DNA of 6,424 nt from Chloroflexia bacterium (GTDB lineage: Bacteria; Chloroflexota; Chloroflexia; Thermomicrobiales; JALYUS01). This document shows, piece after piece, positions 5,633-6,424 of the stretch. A program made the position numbers and the translations under genes. The stretch is from positions 1 to 6,424 of the forward strand of contig JAICIL010000263.1 in the NCBI GenBank assembly GCA_025924435.1. The letters run 5' to 3'. Under the pieces are notes generated by a model that was not told the origin of the DNA, did no database searches, and saw only the letters and a list, made by a program, of their open reading frames with translations. Every line of letters begins with the position of its first letter. Positions within the stretch are counted from its first letter, which is position 1.

Positions 5633-6322
5633 ATGAGTGCATATCCGCCGCAACCACCGGGATCGTACCCGCCGCCCAACCCGCCCGGCTATGGGCCGCC
5701 GCCCGCCGGGCAGCCCGGCTCCGGCTCCGGTTATCCCGGCGCGCCGCCACCCTATCCCGGCGGTGCGGTCCCGCCGTACCAGCCGTACCAGCCGTATCAG
5801 CAATACCAGCAACCCCTGCCCGGTCAGGTCGGATATCAATGGGGTGCGGGCGTACCGGCATACAACTTCGCGAACTTCGGCCAACGACTCATCGGCGTCA
5901 TCATTGACGCGCTGATCATCGCCGCACTGATGGCAATCCCGGTCATTGTCGGCATTGTCCTGATCGTGAACGGCGTGAGCACGGACGCGGATGGCAACGC
6001 CACCGTGACGAATGGCGCGGCAATCGGGATCGCCGTGATCTTCTTCATCATCGCGTTCATCATCGCCGTGCTCTATGAGCCGCTGCTCACCGCGCGGAAA
6101 GGGCCGAAAAACGGCCAGACACCGGGCCGATCCGCCGCCGGGATCCGCATCACGAACCTGCAAGGCGGCCCAATCGGCGCCGGTCAGGCGTGGGGCCGGT
6201 ACCTCTTCAAGGCCTTCTTCTCGGGAAGCGTCTTCTATCTCGGCTATCTCTGGATGCTCTGGGATGCGAATAAGCAATGCTGGCACGACAAGATCGCCAA
6301 TACGCTCGTCCTCAAGGCGTGA
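5633..6322 (+). CDS. RDD family membrane protein with Pro/Gly/Tyr/Gln-rich N-terminal tail
   Basis: A 229-residue protein in two parts. Residues 1-75 are low-complexity and hydrophilic, rich in Pro, Gly, Tyr and Gln, with PYQ repeats at 48-56. Residues 78-228 are an RDD domain: FGQRLIGVIIDALI has the signature Arg85 and Asp92, and the C-terminus has WGRYLFKAF (Arg189) and CWHDKIANTLVLK with Asp219. Hydrophobic segments lie at about 86-112, 129-148 and 194-210, with a short polar loop between the first two. RDD proteins are integral membrane proteins of mostly unknown function; some have been linked to ion transport. Similar proline-rich N-terminal tails occur on other bacterial RDD proteins. 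The ATG at 5633 has a strong ribosome binding site, AGGGAAGGG (5619-5627), 5 nt upstream. The gene is divergent from glmS and appears to stand alone. No more specific function can be assigned. Confidence 0.92.
   Translation: MSAYPPQPPGSYPPPNPPGYGPPPAGQPGSGSGYPGAPPPYPGGAVPPYQPYQPYQQYQQPLPGQVGYQWGAGVPAYNFANFGQRLIGVIIDALIIAALMAIPVIVGIVLIVNGVSTDADGNATVTNGAAIGIAVIFFIIAFIIAVLYEPLLTARKGPKNGQTPGRSAAGIRITNLQGGPIGAGQAWGRYLFKAFFSGSVFYLGYLWMLWDANKQCWHDKIANTLVLKA
5774..5809 (+). repeat. 9-bp tandem repeat encoding PYQ units
   Basis: CCGTACCAG occurs twice exactly, then as CCGTATCAG, followed by a degenerate CAATACCAG. The units keep the reading frame and encode PYQ-PYQ-PYQ-QYQ in the N-terminal tail of the RDD protein. 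In-frame slippage could change the tail length between strains without breaking the gene. Confidence 0.8.
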
Positions 6323-6394
6323 GCGCATCGCGGTGAGCGGGGAAGGGGAAGGAGCGAGAACGGGGAATTAACCAGGAACAGCGTGGTGGCGGGT

Positions 6395-6423
6395 TTCAGC
6401 CTGCCATAGAGAGGCAGGCTGAA
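6395..6423. repeat. Strong perfect hairpin at the window edge
   Basis: TTCAGCCTGCC (6395-6405) and GGCAGGCTGAA (6413-6423) form a perfect 11-bp stem with the 7-nt loop ATAGAGA. It lies 73 bases after the RDD stop, and the sequence ends one base after the stem. It may be the RDD transcript's terminator if a U-tract follows, or one unit of a dispersed palindromic repeat; the window ends before this can be told. The preceding stretch (6323-6390) is purine-rich and shows no gene. Confidence 0.65.
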
Positions 6424-6424
6424 G

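Overview
The window reads as a chromosomal segment of a GC-rich bacterium, with strong G/C preference at third codon positions and long spurious antisense frames. It holds five protein genes and one clear structured RNA. The gene families are widespread and do not fix the taxon. The mixture (a glmS self-cleaving riboswitch, a proline/tyrosine-rich RDD membrane protein, abundant CCCCTCTCC-type palindromic repeats) would fit a Chloroflexota-like lineage, but this is a weak inference.

Layout. The window opens inside a plus-strand GGDEF-EAL protein (to 929) whose EAL half has lost several catalytic residues. A repeat-filled convergent gap leads to tatD on the minus strand (1019-1819). A short divergent gap follows, then a YihY/BrkB-family membrane protein on the plus strand (1938-3209). 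A second repeat-filled convergent gap (3210-3326) leads to glmS on the minus strand (3327-5114). The remaining 518 bases between glmS and a divergent plus-strand RDD-domain gene (5633-6322) are regulatory DNA. The window ends in a strong hairpin (6395-6423).

The main discovery is in the glmS leader. Read on the minus strand, 5342-5204 matches the glmS ribozyme: the cleavage-site A|GCGCC, a P1 hairpin, the conserved GACGAGG and TCGGCGGGTG blocks, P2 pairing, the P2.2 pseudoknot, and a P4 helix enclosing AAAACC and GACAA. A TTGACA-N17-TAGACT promoter would start transcription about 30-35 nt before the cleavage site, and a Shine-Dalgarno sequence precedes the glmS ATG. GlcN6P, the product of GlmS, would therefore be expected to trigger cleavage of the glmS mRNA. 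This class is known mainly from Firmicutes, so a GC-rich version here is notable.

There is no obvious operon: every complete gene is followed or preceded by a gene on the opposite strand. The genes touch separate functions: second-messenger signalling, nucleic-acid/metal hydrolase, envelope proteins, and amino-sugar synthesis for the cell wall. Copies of one inverted-repeat family sit in both convergent gaps.
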